From positions 186,001-250,000 of the forward strand of contig JAUIIL010000004.1 in the NCBI GenBank assembly GCA_030431635.1: a stretch of DNA of 64,000 nt. The letters run 5' to 3'. Numbering within the stretch: position 1 is the first letter of the stretch; each line of letters starts with the position of its first letter. This document shows, piece by piece, positions 35,042 to 46,100 of this stretch. Both the position numbers and the translations under genes were made by a program. Under the pieces are notes generated by a model. It made no database searches. It worked only from the letters and a program-made list of their open reading frames with translations, and was not told the DNA's origin. Origin of the DNA: Bacteriovoracia bacterium. GTDB taxonomy: Bacteria; Bdellovibrionota; Bacteriovoracia; Bacteriovoracales; Bacteriovoracaceae.

Positions 35042-38000
35042 CTACTCACAATACAGGTGATGGTTCCATTTGTAACCTTCACTAAAGTCAGTGTAACCCT
35101 TAGTTTCAATAGAAAGAGTATCAGAGTCGTTGATAGAGTCAAGAAGCGACCAAACGCCACCACTAGAACTGTTGTCAGCATTTCCAAAGAGTTTAGGCTC
35201 GCCTTTAAATTGACCAAAAGCTCCACCTCTTCTAACAGTCGAAGAAGCACAATAAGCATTTCCGAGTGCAACGAGCTTATTATAAACACTTGAGTTCATC
35301 AGAGGCTCACCTGTATTAGCATCAAAGTCTCCATCAGAAAGACCTCCACCAGGCAGAGAGGAACCAACTCCCTCGCCGGAGACAAAGCGGTTGAAATAAA
35401 TGCTGAGGTTTGCTTTAGAAGGGAGTTTACAAACAAGCTCAGTTGTATCGCCATCTCCATCTAAGTCTGTGCTATCACTAGCAGCATGGCCACTACAGCA
35501 AAGAGAATTGCCAGTCGTATTTTTACCAAGTTTGAGACAACATCTAAATTCATGTCCTGAGAAAACATCTTCATTTTCTAAAATATCTTTTGTGGCCACA
35601 GCTCCACCATCCACTGCACTTGCTGGTGGTAGGGCAGGAGTTGAACTCCTATCATTAGGTGTATCAAGTCTTGTATCGTTCACACCATTAGGAAGAGTAA
35701 AAGTACTCGAGGAAGCTGCAAAATCAGCAGCATCTTCAAGACTAGAATCAAATAAACCTGGCACCAGTTTTAAGTAATTATCAGAGCAATAAAGAGGTTC
35801 ATAGTAAATCTGAGGAATCCCACTTAATTCAAACTTACCTAGACGTCTAAGATAGTAGAAGTAATTACCTGGAGTTTGTGAACGCGAAGTATAAGTAGAG
35901 CTCCCTGGAGCATTGGCCTGATAGTGTTGAGTCCCTGGAGCTGAAAAACTTATTCTGACATAATCATCATCTCCATCTCCCGCGAGAGAGCCATCAAGGC
36001 TTATGGCCATAATTCCAGAGTTTGGATAATAACAATATTCACAAACATTACCACCAGAGTTTGAGCAAGCAGCATCACCAGCACCTGCTGGGTTAAAGCT
36101 AGAAGCTGTAATAATAGAACCACTTCCTGCTGGACGAGCAACACAGGTCGCTTTATTTGAACCATTTGGGGCCACAACTTCAAGATTAAAAACAGCGGCC
36201 CTAAAATCGGCTGGGATATAGGCCGGTAATTGAAAACCAATAGTACTATCATAAGGAGAAGCAGCATCATCTTTAAAGTAGTCATAGGACTGAGTTGGAA
36301 CGGCAGAATAAGGAGCAAATTTGGCACTTGTGCCTGAAAAATTAAAAACATTTCTATCAAAATTACTTCCAAAAGTTACAGAGACAAAAGCATTTGTTGT
36401 ATCTAAAGTAGGAGAAGCCGAATCAAAACCAGCAGCTCCAGAATCAAGGAAGGGAACTTGGGCACAACCAGCTGAAGAGTCAGAACCAGCGGCATCATTT
36501 AAGCAGAAAACATTGCTCTCGCCATCTCTTCTGTCTTCATCAACATAGTTATAAGGAGTAGCATCTTGTCCAAAAGTTGTGCTTGGATCAGAGTCAAGTA
36601 GAAGAGGAGATTGGTAATTGAGGCATTTGAAATTGGAGATGTTAGGTTTAAAACGATCTCCTCTTGACCAATCTGAACTCCCGTCAGCAAACTTTCTAAC
36701 CCAACCTCCACCACAGCAAGTATTGCTAGCTGCTTGGGAGAGAGTTTTCCACTGATACTGCTCGATAAGACTAATAAGAGTATCACCATCTGTTCCAAGT
36801 GCTGTTGCATTTGTTGAGGCACTCAGACCAGGAGAGAGTTCAGAAGAGTCTGCGGACATTTTTTTGATATCAACAGAGGCCAGTCTTGAATAGCGAGCAG
36901 CATCTGTAGGATACTCATAACCTAATTTGGTGGTATCAAATGTTTTATTATTAATATCAACATTGATAGTAAAACTCTGATCACTCATGTCTTCTGAGTA
37001 AATAGTGAGTGACTTTCCAATCTCACGACAGCATCTATTTTGAGTTAAATCATAAAGATCAAACCGATCATCATCTCTTTTGATATCGTTTTCGATAATT
37101 TGTGGAACAAGTTCTCCTTGCCCACAGATAAGACTCTCTTCCCAGTAAGCTTTTTCTGCAGCGTTACCAAAGTACTCCTCTCCGAAAAGATCGACCATGC
37201 TGGCATGAAGTTTATTAGGAGAGCAGTCTAGGTTTGTATGGCAAACAGAACCAGCTCGTCTTAAACAGGCATTTTGTGCAACAGTTGCGCTTGTTATTTG
37301 TGTTGTTCCTAACTCAAGGGCCTCCACTGAGACAAAGGGAGAGTTACCAAAGCTGTCTAAACTCTCGAGTCCACAAGCATTTTGTCGATTGGATTTTTGA
37401 GCATAGTCTGTGAGAGCAAGTAAACGATTACTTTCCGTTGCACTTTGAAGTAGTGTTGTAAAACTCTCTTTTGTTTGAAGATAGTTCCCATCAGAATCAA
37501 AAACTGGACAGTTCATATGTTTAGCAGAGAGTGATAGGTAAGCCGGAGTCCGTCCACCAGTCACCCAGCCACTTCCATCAGTGGGGTCATAGTCAATCTC
37601 AAGAGGATGAGTTTTGGTCCAACCAGAGTTAAAAGTTGCATCACAGTTTCCAATTTGAGAAATATAATCTGTTCGGTAGCTACTATCAGCAGTTTGATGA
37701 GTTTTAAGAGGTGTGATTTCTCCTTGAGCATTTTGAATATTCTGATGAAATGCACTTAAATATTTCCCTGGGCGACAAACTCCCCAAGAAGCACTTGAAT
37801 CGTTAAGATTCATGTTGGCTTCAAGATTAGACTGAACATCAGCTGGCAGTGAGGTTAATCCTACTCCAGTGACATAGTGAAGAGGTCTTCCAGGAAAATC
37901 AGCATCCATTCCATAGTAATTGCCATCACCTAATGGAAGAGCTGAGATATCTCCGACAAAGCGGGCCACTTCAGTGTTAAAGACACTTGAGTTTGGATTT

Positions 38001-40462
38001 GCACAATAGAAATTTGGTGCACATGTCAGAAGCTTTCTTTTTTCATTGGCACCAGAAATTCCTTCATAATCTCTACGACAAACAGAACCAGCTCCTCTAT
38101 AAACACAACGTTTCGTTGAACTTCCAGGAAAAGTACTTCCTGCTATCCAGTTTTTAAAGCTTACCGATTGAGCACTGTTAGCAACTTCATCTGCATCTGA
38201 ACTAAAGGAGGGCTTATACATCCTTGTTTTAGACACATCAGCACAAACATACTCCCAGCCAAGTTGAGTAACGCAATCAGAATCCACACTACACTGATGA
38301 TATTTTTGGCAAGAAGCGGCTTCATTTTGAAGAGGAGCACTTGTTGTTAGGTTTGGATCATAATCAAAAATAGCGGCCGTGGCCGGAGGAGTGTACTCAG
38401 AAACACCAATGATATGAGTGTTATTTTCAGCTAAATCTCCAAATGGAGCGTTGATAGCAAGGAAGAGCTTATTGGTAGTGGCCGTAATAAGTCGACCTTT
38501 TCCAATTGCAAACCAGGTCACTCCATCAAAGGATCCAATGACAGCACCTCTATTAAAACCAAACCAATCTTTTTGGTAACCGTTTACATAAAGAGCCGTT
38601 TGTGTTTTTAAACGATTTTGTCTTTGAGTGATTGAGCTTGCATCACTTGAATGAGAGTAGGGAACCATTGTAGGTGGAATATAGCAAGCTCTTCCAAAGT
38701 GAGTATCAGCATAGTTTCCAAAAGTCGTATTGGTTACATATTGATCTCGGCTAGTCGTGTGTCCAATAGCTTGCACTCCAATTCCAAATTGACTGGAAGG
38801 GTAAGCACTAAAAGCATTAAGCCAGCTATCTCTCGCACAATTTTTGCATGTTTCATAAAAACCTGAGCGTGTTTCAATAAGATAACTTACACCTCTGTTT
38901 ACACTTACCATTTTAGCAGGCAGAGATTTATCTAATGTTGTTTCCATGGCCCCTAGTATAGAGTTCATATTAAAGCTACTATTGACTGGGATCATCCTAT
39001 TAGGTCCATCAAGGTAACTAAAATCCTCTCCTTCATAGGTAAAACTCGAGTCCAAGAAAAACTTTGAAAGATCGTCAACAGCTTCACCGCTGGTTCGTTT
39101 AAAATAACGATGAGGAACAGTTCTTGAGTTAAGTTCAATATCTAGGTCTTGAAATGGTTCTGGCCCATTATCAACTTCAGGAACATCACAGCCAATGGCC
39201 AAAATATTTCCTTGAGAGTCAGTTTTTGTTATTTTGTACTTGTAAGCAGGACAGTTATTCACTTTATTACTAAAATTAGTTTCACTACATCCACACTTTG
39301 TATAAAGCCTATCTAGTACACTTTGAACATAAAGAGTATCAGAGGAAGTGGTTGAACATTTTGTGGGATCAAGAGTCGCTGGATAACTAGCGGGACTTAT
39401 ATAATTAAGGGTATAGGGTGAAGTTAATGAGTCATTAACAAGCTCATCAATACATACTTTATCGGCTTTTAATGACTCAAGAAGAGCAAGAGCATCTGCT
39501 TCAGGATCTCCCTCATCCTCGTCCGTTGAAGGAGCTCTCGTTCCAGAGCAAATATAAAAATACTCTGGATAATTTCGATAGGCCGAAGGTTGGGATAAAA
39601 CTTCTTGTAGGGCTGTTTGAAAAGCACTATCACTTGTATTGGCTGAAGACTTTTGGGCCCCATCATTAACACATTGGCCTTCTGAGCAGCAATCAAAACC
39701 TTGGGACTGACATTCAAGATCACTACAAGTAGGGTTTTGGTTTGATGTATTATTATTGTAATTAACAACAATTGATAATGAAGAGAGGTTAAGAAAGTTT
39801 TCTGTGAGAGATTGATGTTCAACTCTATTACCTAAACTCGTTCCATTTGAGTGATAGAGATAAATTTCATCAGAGTTGATAACTCCCAAACAAGTAGGGC
39901 AAAGTTCAGAGATAAGAAACTTACTTGTGAGATGAGTAAATGTCGTAGGAGAGCTTGAGTTTGGATTATCAAGAACAACTGCTCCTTGACAAGACTGAGA
40001 ACTAGCAACTTTATCATGGAGCTCAAGTCTAAAAAACTTCTCTTCCCGGGCCTCAGAGAAATTATAAATAGAAGTGGGAACAGCTCTCGTTCTCAATTGT
40101 AAGTTAGTGGCCACTCCAGAAATCAGGAGGTCTCTGAAGTTAACAACGAGACAGTATTTTGCTTGGAAAGCGCTAGAATCAAGAAGAAACTCTTCAACTT
40201 TAGGGCCACGAAGATAAAGAGTGTCATTAATATTGGAGTTAATCGTTAATTGAGTATGATAATTAGTATTGTAAAAATAAATATCACTCTCACTTGGAGA
40301 TTGAGAACCTGGAGTTGAGGAGTTTCCACTTTGTCCTGAACCCCCATTTGAACTTCCTTGATTATTACTGACATTGAGATCACTTCCCTCAAGTGAGCGA
40401 GTCGTTGTCTCCGGTTGGCAAGACAACAGCAGAATAAAAATCCATAAGAAGTGTAATCTCAT
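35042..40462 (-). CDS. Giant cysteine-rich lipoprotein (1806 residues)
   Basis: The ATG at 40462 gives a lipobox (MRLHFLWIFILLLSC); upstream in-frame ATGs lack this fit. A Ser/Gly/Asn-rich linker follows, then a very long secreted body with more than 50 cysteines, many as CC or CxxC-like pairs (DLECQSQGFDCCSEGQC, CSVDSDCVTQLGWEYVC, NRCCREIG, NTCCGGGW, FRCCLKLG, SLCCSG). Near the C-terminus DLDGDGDTTE resembles a calcium-binding loop. No enzymatic motif was found. The body is probably held by disulfides and displayed at the outer membrane. It follows a gene for a large coiled-coil secreted protein on the same strand (58 bases plus the leader), and the two are likely to work together. A surface or prey-contact role is only inference. 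Confidence 0.8.
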   Translation of the reverse strand: MRLHFLWIFILLLSCQPETTTRSLEGSDLNVSNNQGSSNGGSGQSGNSSTPGSQSPSESDIYFYNTNYHTQLTINSNINDTLYLRGPKVEEFLLDSSAFQAKYCLVVNFRDLLISGVATNLQLRTRAVPTSIYNFSEAREEKFFRLELHDKVASSQSCQGAVVLDNPNSSSPTTFTHLTSKFLISELCPTCLGVINSDEIYLYHSNGTSLGNRVEHQSLTENFLNLSSLSIVVNYNNNTSNQNPTCSDLECQSQGFDCCSEGQCVNDGAQKSSANTSDSAFQTALQEVLSQPSAYRNYPEYFYICSGTRAPSTDEDEGDPEADALALLESLKADKVCIDELVNDSLTSPYTLNYISPASYPATLDPTKCSTTSSDTLYVQSVLDRLYTKCGCSETNFSNKVNNCPAYKYKITKTDSQGNILAIGCDVPEVDNGPEPFQDLDIELNSRTVPHRYFKRTSGEAVDDLSKFFLDSSFTYEGEDFSYLDGPNRMIPVNSSFNMNSILGAMETTLDKSLPAKMVSVNRGVSYLIETRSGFYETCKNCARDSWLNAFSAYPSSQFGIGVQAIGHTTSRDQYVTNTTFGNYADTHFGRACYIPPTMVPYSHSSDASSITQRQNRLKTQTALYVNGYQKDWFGFNRGAVIGSFDGVTWFAIGKGRLITATTNKLFLAINAPFGDLAENNTHIIGVSEYTPPATAAIFDYDPNLTTSAPLQNEAASCQKYHQCSVDSDCVTQLGWEYVCADVSKTRMYKPSFSSDADEVANSAQSVSFKNWIAGSTFPGSSTKRCVYRGAGSVCRRDYEGISGANEKRKLLTCAPNFYCANPNSSVFNTEVARFVGDISALPLGDGNYYGMDADFPGRPLHYVTGVGLTSLPADVQSNLEANMNLNDSSASWGVCRPGKYLSAFHQNIQNAQGEITPLKTHQTADSSYRTDYISQIGNCDATFNSGWTKTHPLEIDYDPTDGSGWVTGGRTPAYLSLSAKHMNCPVFDSDGNYLQTKESFTTLLQSATESNRLLALTDYAQKSNRQNACGLESLDSFGNSPFVSVEALELGTTQITSATVAQNACLRRAGSVCHTNLDCSPNKLHASMVDLFGEEYFGNAAEKAYWEESLICGQGELVPQIIENDIKRDDDRFDLYDLTQNRCCREIGKSLTIYSEDMSDQSFTINVDINNKTFDTTKLGYEYPTDAARYSRLASVDIKKMSADSSELSPGLSASTNATALGTDGDTLISLIEQYQWKTLSQAASNTCCGGGWVRKFADGSSDWSRGDRFKPNISNFKCLNYQSPLLLDSDPSTTFGQDATPYNYVDEDRRDGESNVFCLNDAAGSDSSAGCAQVPFLDSGAAGFDSASPTLDTTNAFVSVTFGSNFDRNVFNFSGTSAKFAPYSAVPTQSYDYFKDDAASPYDSTIGFQLPAYIPADFRAAVFNLEVVAPNGSNKATCVARPAGSGSIITASSFNPAGAGDAACSNSGGNVCEYCYYPNSGIMAISLDGSLAGDGDDDYVRISFSAPGTQHYQANAPGSSTYTSRSQTPGNYFYYLRRLGKFELSGIPQIYYEPLYCSDNYLKLVPGLFDSSLEDAADFAASSSTFTLPNGVNDTRLDTPNDRSSTPALPPASAVDGGAVATKDILENEDVFSGHEFRCCLKLGKNTTGNSLCCSGHAASDSTDLDGDGDTTELVCKLPSKANLSIYFNRFVSGEGVGSSLPGGGLSDGDFDANTGEPLMNSSVYNKLVALGNAYCASSTVRRGGAFGQFKGEPKLFGNADNSSSGGVWSLLDSINDSDTLSIETKGYTDFSEGYKWNHHLYCE

Positions 40463-40556
40463 TATTATAGAGTCCTCCATAAAGATTTTCGGATACATGT
40501 TTGGCTGTCTTAAAAGCTCGGGAATAATAAGGCCTTAAAGAGGCAAATTTTTCACT

Positions 40557-42905
40557 TTAATCAGCAAAATTCACTGGAATATTCAAAGAAGATGAAGCCG
40601 TGGAAGAAGGAATTGGTGTCCAGTTGCTTTGGGCAGAAGGGGAGATCTCAAATTGAGAAACACGAGAGTTATACAAAAAGTCGTTATTTGAAGAGTCATA
40701 ATAATAGCGAGAACTGAGTGGGTCGCGCCAATATCCTCCTGTATTAAGAGTAAGCTGGCTTAAATAAGAGTTGTTATAATAAGGTGATAACCTAGGGTTG
40801 TTTCCAAGTCGATAATTCATGTAGGCATTGGCCATGTAGGTTGAATGAAGAATCGATTGCGATGTCATTTGGTTATAATAAGTATACTCTCTAATTGATG
40901 GCCCCATTTTAGCTGCCGCATTAAGAAAGCCTCGAGAAATATAATCTAAATTATTCATCTTCGGCTCATTACTCTCACCATAGTAAACATCAGTGAAGTT
41001 CTTCCAACGAGTAGAGCGAGTTGATTGCTTCTTCTTTTTCTCACTAGGATTTCTTTCAGGAGAGTAGGTATCATCTGGAGTCGCAAGGTCATCAGTCTCC
41101 GTAATTTCTTGAGTTTCAGGACTCTCCACAATAGTAGGGTTTGTTATTTCTTGTTTGATTCTTTTTGCTTCTAAATCCTCATCATTTTTAATTTGATTAA
41201 AAACATCAGCAGAAATCAGAGTTGATACTTTTGAACTCTCATCAATAAGGTAAATAAGATTTTTATTGAGAGTTTCAATACTTCCTTCTTTATTACAGAG
41301 AGAGAAATGGTATTCTTCTTCAGATGTTTCAAATCGAGAGCTACAGTTTTTAAGATAATTAATAAAAAGACTATCTTTTTGTGCCACTAGAGTTTGATGC
41401 TCTTTCGAAGATTCTATTTGACCTAATAATTCCTTAAGGTTTTGATACTTTAATGTACTCTCCTGCAAGGAAGACTCGAGTGCTTCATTATTAGCAAAGC
41501 TCTCTCCTGGAAGAAGACAACTAGCGACAGTTTCAAAGGATTTTTTTGAAACTTTTGCCAGACATGACTTCTGATTTTTTAGAATCTCATCACGTTTTTG
41601 GTTAATATCATAGTTTAAGTACTTAGTTTCTGGATCCCTTGGATTTAAGTCATGAAAAGAAGCTTTAAGAAAGTCCTCGTGTTTTTTGATAAGAGCTGAG
41701 ACAAGTTCTTCCTTTATTTGAGGCTCTTTGTTTGCAACCTCTTTCTGTGTTAACTCTGCAAGAGCGTTAAATTTATCTTGAAACTCTTTAAGACTCGTTT
41801 CGCTAAGTTGTTGGGACTTTCTCACACTTTCACGAAGTGTATTTTCCTCAGAGGTTTTGAACGCTTTTTTATATTCAGGCAAAAGGGCGTCCACTGTTGC
41901 TTTTTCAATATCAATTCGGTTTAAAGATTGATTTTTAATGAAAGAAGCCTTATCAGTGAAAGTTTTCATTTGAGATAGTAATTGTTTCCTCGTACTCTCT
42001 GAAGGATTGCTTTGATAATTTTTTAAAACTTTCTCAATGTTTTTTAAATATCCTTTGTCAAAGTTAGAGATTTTTTCTTTTTGAGGATTCTCTCCTTCAG
42101 TGATTTCCAATTTTAAAACATTTTGAAATTGCTCTAAGTATTGTTTTTTATCAAGAGAGTTTCTTGCAAACTCTAAATCTTCAGCTGAAGGGAGATGAGC
42201 TTTTTGATTATCTTGTCCTTGATACACATAGCGGGATTGGAAAATATCAAAGAGGACTTTTCGATCTTCAAGATGGATCATATTTGAGTAGTTTTGGCAT
42301 AAGCTTCGAATTGAATTGTTTGGTTTTTGACAAAAGTCCTCGTTCATAAAACGATCGTAAGTTTCAAAAGTATTTTGAGTCTCAGATGGAGATTGACTGA
42401 GAAAAGAGAGGTAGGCCAGGTGAGGGGTGCCTTGTTCGTTATGAAATTCATAATCATTTTCAAAACCTTCTTCAACAATTTGGGCCTTTCTGAGGGATTG
42501 TTGAAACTCACGGTATTTTTTTTGAATATCATCGAGATGTTCAGTTTCAATAAGAGCAAAGTCTCTGGCTTTTTCTTCAAAGTCCGTCTTTATTTGAAGA
42601 AGTCCCTTAAGAACAATAGAGCGAGAAATAGCTTCGTTATACTGTTTTTTAATCTCGGCGTAGGTTGGGAGTTTATTTTCATCAAAAGGTTGAGGGCATA
42701 TTGAATTGCCTTCAGGCAGTTTTTGAGAAAGACAAAACTTTTTAACGACTTCAATATTTTGATTGAGTTGAATTTTGTTATCTGTTGCAGTGAGCTTATT
42801 GTGATAGTCATCACACAAATTCTGCGCTTTTGAAGAAGAGACTCCAAAAAAAACGACAAAAACATAAATAAATAATAGGCTAATAGTTCTCAAATATATC
42901 TCCAC
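40557..42905 (-). CDS. Large secreted coiled-coil protein, partner of the giant lipoprotein
   Basis: The 782-residue protein has a signal peptide (MEIYLRTISLLFIYVFVVFFGVSSSKA). Residues ~30-590 are almost all helical with heptad-like Glu/Lys/Gln/Leu patterns (long coiled coils) and include eight or so cysteines. A proline/acidic hinge (~600-640, TDDLATPDDTYSPERNPSEKKKK) leads to a Tyr/Asn/Ser-rich C-terminus (RLSPYYNNSYLSQLTLNTGGY). It is the upstream gene of the pair with the giant cysteine-rich lipoprotein, so both are probably made together. No known family is recognised. Confidence 0.75.
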   Translation of the reverse strand: MEIYLRTISLLFIYVFVVFFGVSSSKAQNLCDDYHNKLTATDNKIQLNQNIEVVKKFCLSQKLPEGNSICPQPFDENKLPTYAEIKKQYNEAISRSIVLKGLLQIKTDFEEKARDFALIETEHLDDIQKKYREFQQSLRKAQIVEEGFENDYEFHNEQGTPHLAYLSFLSQSPSETQNTFETYDRFMNEDFCQKPNNSIRSLCQNYSNMIHLEDRKVLFDIFQSRYVYQGQDNQKAHLPSAEDLEFARNSLDKKQYLEQFQNVLKLEITEGENPQKEKISNFDKGYLKNIEKVLKNYQSNPSESTRKQLLSQMKTFTDKASFIKNQSLNRIDIEKATVDALLPEYKKAFKTSEENTLRESVRKSQQLSETSLKEFQDKFNALAELTQKEVANKEPQIKEELVSALIKKHEDFLKASFHDLNPRDPETKYLNYDINQKRDEILKNQKSCLAKVSKKSFETVASCLLPGESFANNEALESSLQESTLKYQNLKELLGQIESSKEHQTLVAQKDSLFINYLKNCSSRFETSEEEYHFSLCNKEGSIETLNKNLIYLIDESSKVSTLISADVFNQIKNDEDLEAKRIKQEITNPTIVESPETQEITETDDLATPDDTYSPERNPSEKKKKQSTRSTRWKNFTDVYYGESNEPKMNNLDYISRGFLNAAAKMGPSIREYTYYNQMTSQSILHSTYMANAYMNYRLGNNPRLSPYYNNSYLSQLTLNTGGYWRDPLSSRYYYDSSNNDFLYNSRVSQFEISPSAQSNWTPIPSSTASSSLNIPVNFAD

Positions 42906-43042
42906 CTCAGTAGAGATTATCGGCGTATTTTCAGAGAATATTTAACAGTATAACCAACAGATAATATTTACAGAGGGGGATGTAAAAACAGGTGTTTACG
43001 CTAAGCAAAAGATGAAAAGTTTACAATGCTGCACTGTTTTAT

Positions 43043-43071
43043 TTGATTTGAATCGAATTTACCGGTTTAAT
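43043..43071 (+). promoter_or_regulatory. Predicted promoter of the 43124 gene
   Basis: TTGATT (43043-43048) and TTTAAT (43066-43071) are 17 bases apart, with transcription expected near 43078 and a leader of about 45 bases ending in a GAGGAG Shine-Dalgarno. Confidence 0.55.
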
Positions 43072-43123
43072 CTGTCGTTTCAGGATTCATTTCCTTTATT
43101 CAATTTGTTGAGGAGATAACTTA

Positions 43124-46100
43124 GTGGCCAAGTTCTTGTTTAGGTTGATTGCTCTAGTTTTGTGTTTTGAACTCTCCCTTGCAGCGACGATTTCAACAGT
43201 TTATGCAAATGATGAAAAGACAGAAGAAAAACTTCCCAAAGCTCTAGATGAAGTCAGGGATAATGTTTCTAAATACCACCAGTTTCTTGATGCCTTGGCC
43301 AGGGCTAAATCGGATGAAACTCTTGAGCCAGCAAGGCCAAAAACGCAAAAAAATCTTTGGAAAACAATGACTCAGTACCTTGAAACTGAGGACGGGAATA
43401 GAATTAATCTTTACGATAACAATATGGAATTTAATATTCCTTACATCTCTCAACCTTACAAAAAAGCCAAATTTGAAATTGTTGAGGGCGAACTTCATAT
43501 AACTGTTGGAGGAAAAAAACCTTTCAAGCATGTTATTGCTGGTATTGATGCCAGTGATTTTATCCTAGATAAAAACTTTATTTTTATCATTTCTCGTGAT
43601 GGACACCTCTACAGTATAGAAAAAGCATCCTTTGCAAAGTTTTATGGCCAAAGACCTTTTTTAGTCAGTGACGTTTCTTGGTGGGGACCGGCCGCTGATA
43701 AACCAGATGATTATAAAATTTCTCTTGTCTCTGATTCAGTAGAGCCTATTAGTGAAAGAGTTCTAAGAAACAATGGGCTTTTACCAGAAGGTGACTCAGA
43801 TGAAGGCAAGGCCTTGAGATCTTACCTTCAGGAAGAAGATATCATTATGTTTAACTCTAAAGGGGAAGCCGTTGATATTATCAAAAGAAGAGAAGTCTTT
43901 CTCAAGTTCTTTCAAGACACGGCCCTCTACGCAACTCTTGCAGTCAAAGAGAATCCTGAGCTTTTTGGAAATAAAATTGAAGCTTTTTTTGATGAGCTTA
44001 CGACAATATCAGAAGAGTCCCAAAAGTACATGCTCGATCTGATGAAAAATCCTGAAGTTCAAAGGGACATGGTGGACCCAGAGTTTAGAGCAGCAATGGC
44101 CTCAGGTAATTTAAAATATACTTTTGAACTCTATGAAAACGCCAAAAGCTTAAAAGATAATATCCCCCCTCAGAGAGCTCTTTTTCTTGACGAGTGGCAA
44201 GGGCGTTTTGATCTTCTTCAAGAGGAAATAAAAGAGAAAGAAGAATGGGCCAAAAGAAACAATACAAAAATCAAACGCTTTTTTGCTAAAACAAAAGAAG
44301 CTGTTTTAGATAATACAGCAAAAAAATTAAAAGATTTAGCGGCAAAACTCAGAACTTCTTTTACAAAAGAAGGAAGAAGGAAAGTGATTAACCGCTTAAC
44401 TGATTTTTCAACTCTAACTGGTTATGTGGCCGCTGGAGTTGTAGGCGATGTCGTCACTGGTGGGATGGTCTCCCAGGCTTCTTCTTGGATGCTTGATCAA
44501 GGAGTTGATGTTTGGAACTGGGTGATTGCTAGTGTGAACCACCTTGCCGAAGCGAAGTTTCCTATTCTTGAATACCCAGAGTTAACTTCAAAAACAGCGC
44601 AAGTCGCTTTAATGATGAACTCTGCTTATATGCTCTACCTCGGTTCTATGGCCGTAAAAGGAGTGATTAATAAAAAGGGGTTCTTAGTTTCTCTGATGAG
44701 TACTGGGATGAAGACTTTTGGTTATTTAATGTATCCAGTTCTTCACGGATTAGCGGCTGCAACAAATCAGAAAAATTTTATTCCTGCCATACAAGCAGGA
44801 CTTGAGCCTATGCACTACCCTCATATGTTTAACTCACCCTGGGCCAGTCAAGAAAAGATTGTTGAAAACAGACAAAAGCTCACAAAAGATATCTTCAAAA
44901 AAAGAAGCACGCTCTCGCATGCTTGGGTAGCGGCCCATGCTCCTTTAATGCATAAAGAAAAACTCTCTCTTGAAGAGATTCTTGCTTTTAAAATTCAAAA
45001 CTCAACAACAGAGCAAGAGAAAAAGAGAATCATGACTATTGCCTCTGATTTAAAAAAGACAATTGGGACATTCTCAAGTGAGGATTACAAAAATGGGATT
45101 GTTCAATTAGAAGCTCAAGAGAAAATGGATTTAATTGTTGAGGCTGAGAGAAGCTCAATCGCTTTTGAACAGATGAGCAAAAGAGGGCAAAATGTAAGGG
45201 CCAGCTTAACAAAAGTGAAAGAAGGATTTTCTACTGATTGGCCACGATTTTGGGGCTACTATGGTTTTACGACTTATAGAGAACTGATGCACTCAGTTCC
45301 TGATGCCTCCACAGGAAAAATTACTTTCTACCAACAGGTCGCAGACCTTGGCCCAATGCCATGGATCTATGCATTTGATGGAGATATGGCCGATCCTTCA
45401 ATGCCAGAGAATCTTGTTTATCAAGCTGATGGTTTTATGGGTGCAAACCCAAACTTTATGGTTGATAACGGACTTCAGTTAGGAGGGTACGCTATTTCTT
45501 TCCCTGCTGATACTTTCTTAAGTTATAACCAAGGGGTTAAGCTCGATCCGGAAGCTGCCAGTAAAATCATCGAGCAAAAGTTGATTCAAGGTGGAGCAAG
45601 TGAGAAGGAAGTCAAAAAAATGCTCAATCAATCCATGAGTTTTGGACGTACTTTTGGAACACTTTTAAAATCAGCTTTTAGTTTTGATCAAATTAAATAT
45701 GGGAAATGGATCGTCAGAAAGTTTTTCGCTAGATTTAAAGCTTTTCAAGCTTTCACTCTCATTGGTGTAACGATGACGATGGTGGCTCTTTATATGGGAG
45801 CAGAACCAGGAACTCATGCTTTTGATTGGACTTTTACAGAAGGGCTCTCAAAAGGAATGGAAGGCGCTACTCCTGATGTGGCGAAAAACGTTTTTTCTTC
45901 AAGACTTTGGCAAGCTTTCCTTGCCCGTCAGTGGGGAACGGCCATGGGATTTTGGTATTATGCTTGGCCATGGATTCCTATTGTGGCCACATCGATTACT
46001 CTTCAAAATAAACTGGCCTTACTTAAACAGGCCCATAACAATTTAGTCGCAAAGCTGGCCATCGCAGTGGACTCAAAAAACTCAGTGATGGTGAGAAAAC

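Noticed and set aside
36001-39822. Several 100-125 residue frames within the giant lipoprotein gene on both strands
   Set aside because: They are shadow frames with low-complexity, unnatural compositions (runs of L, M and Q) and no start signals.
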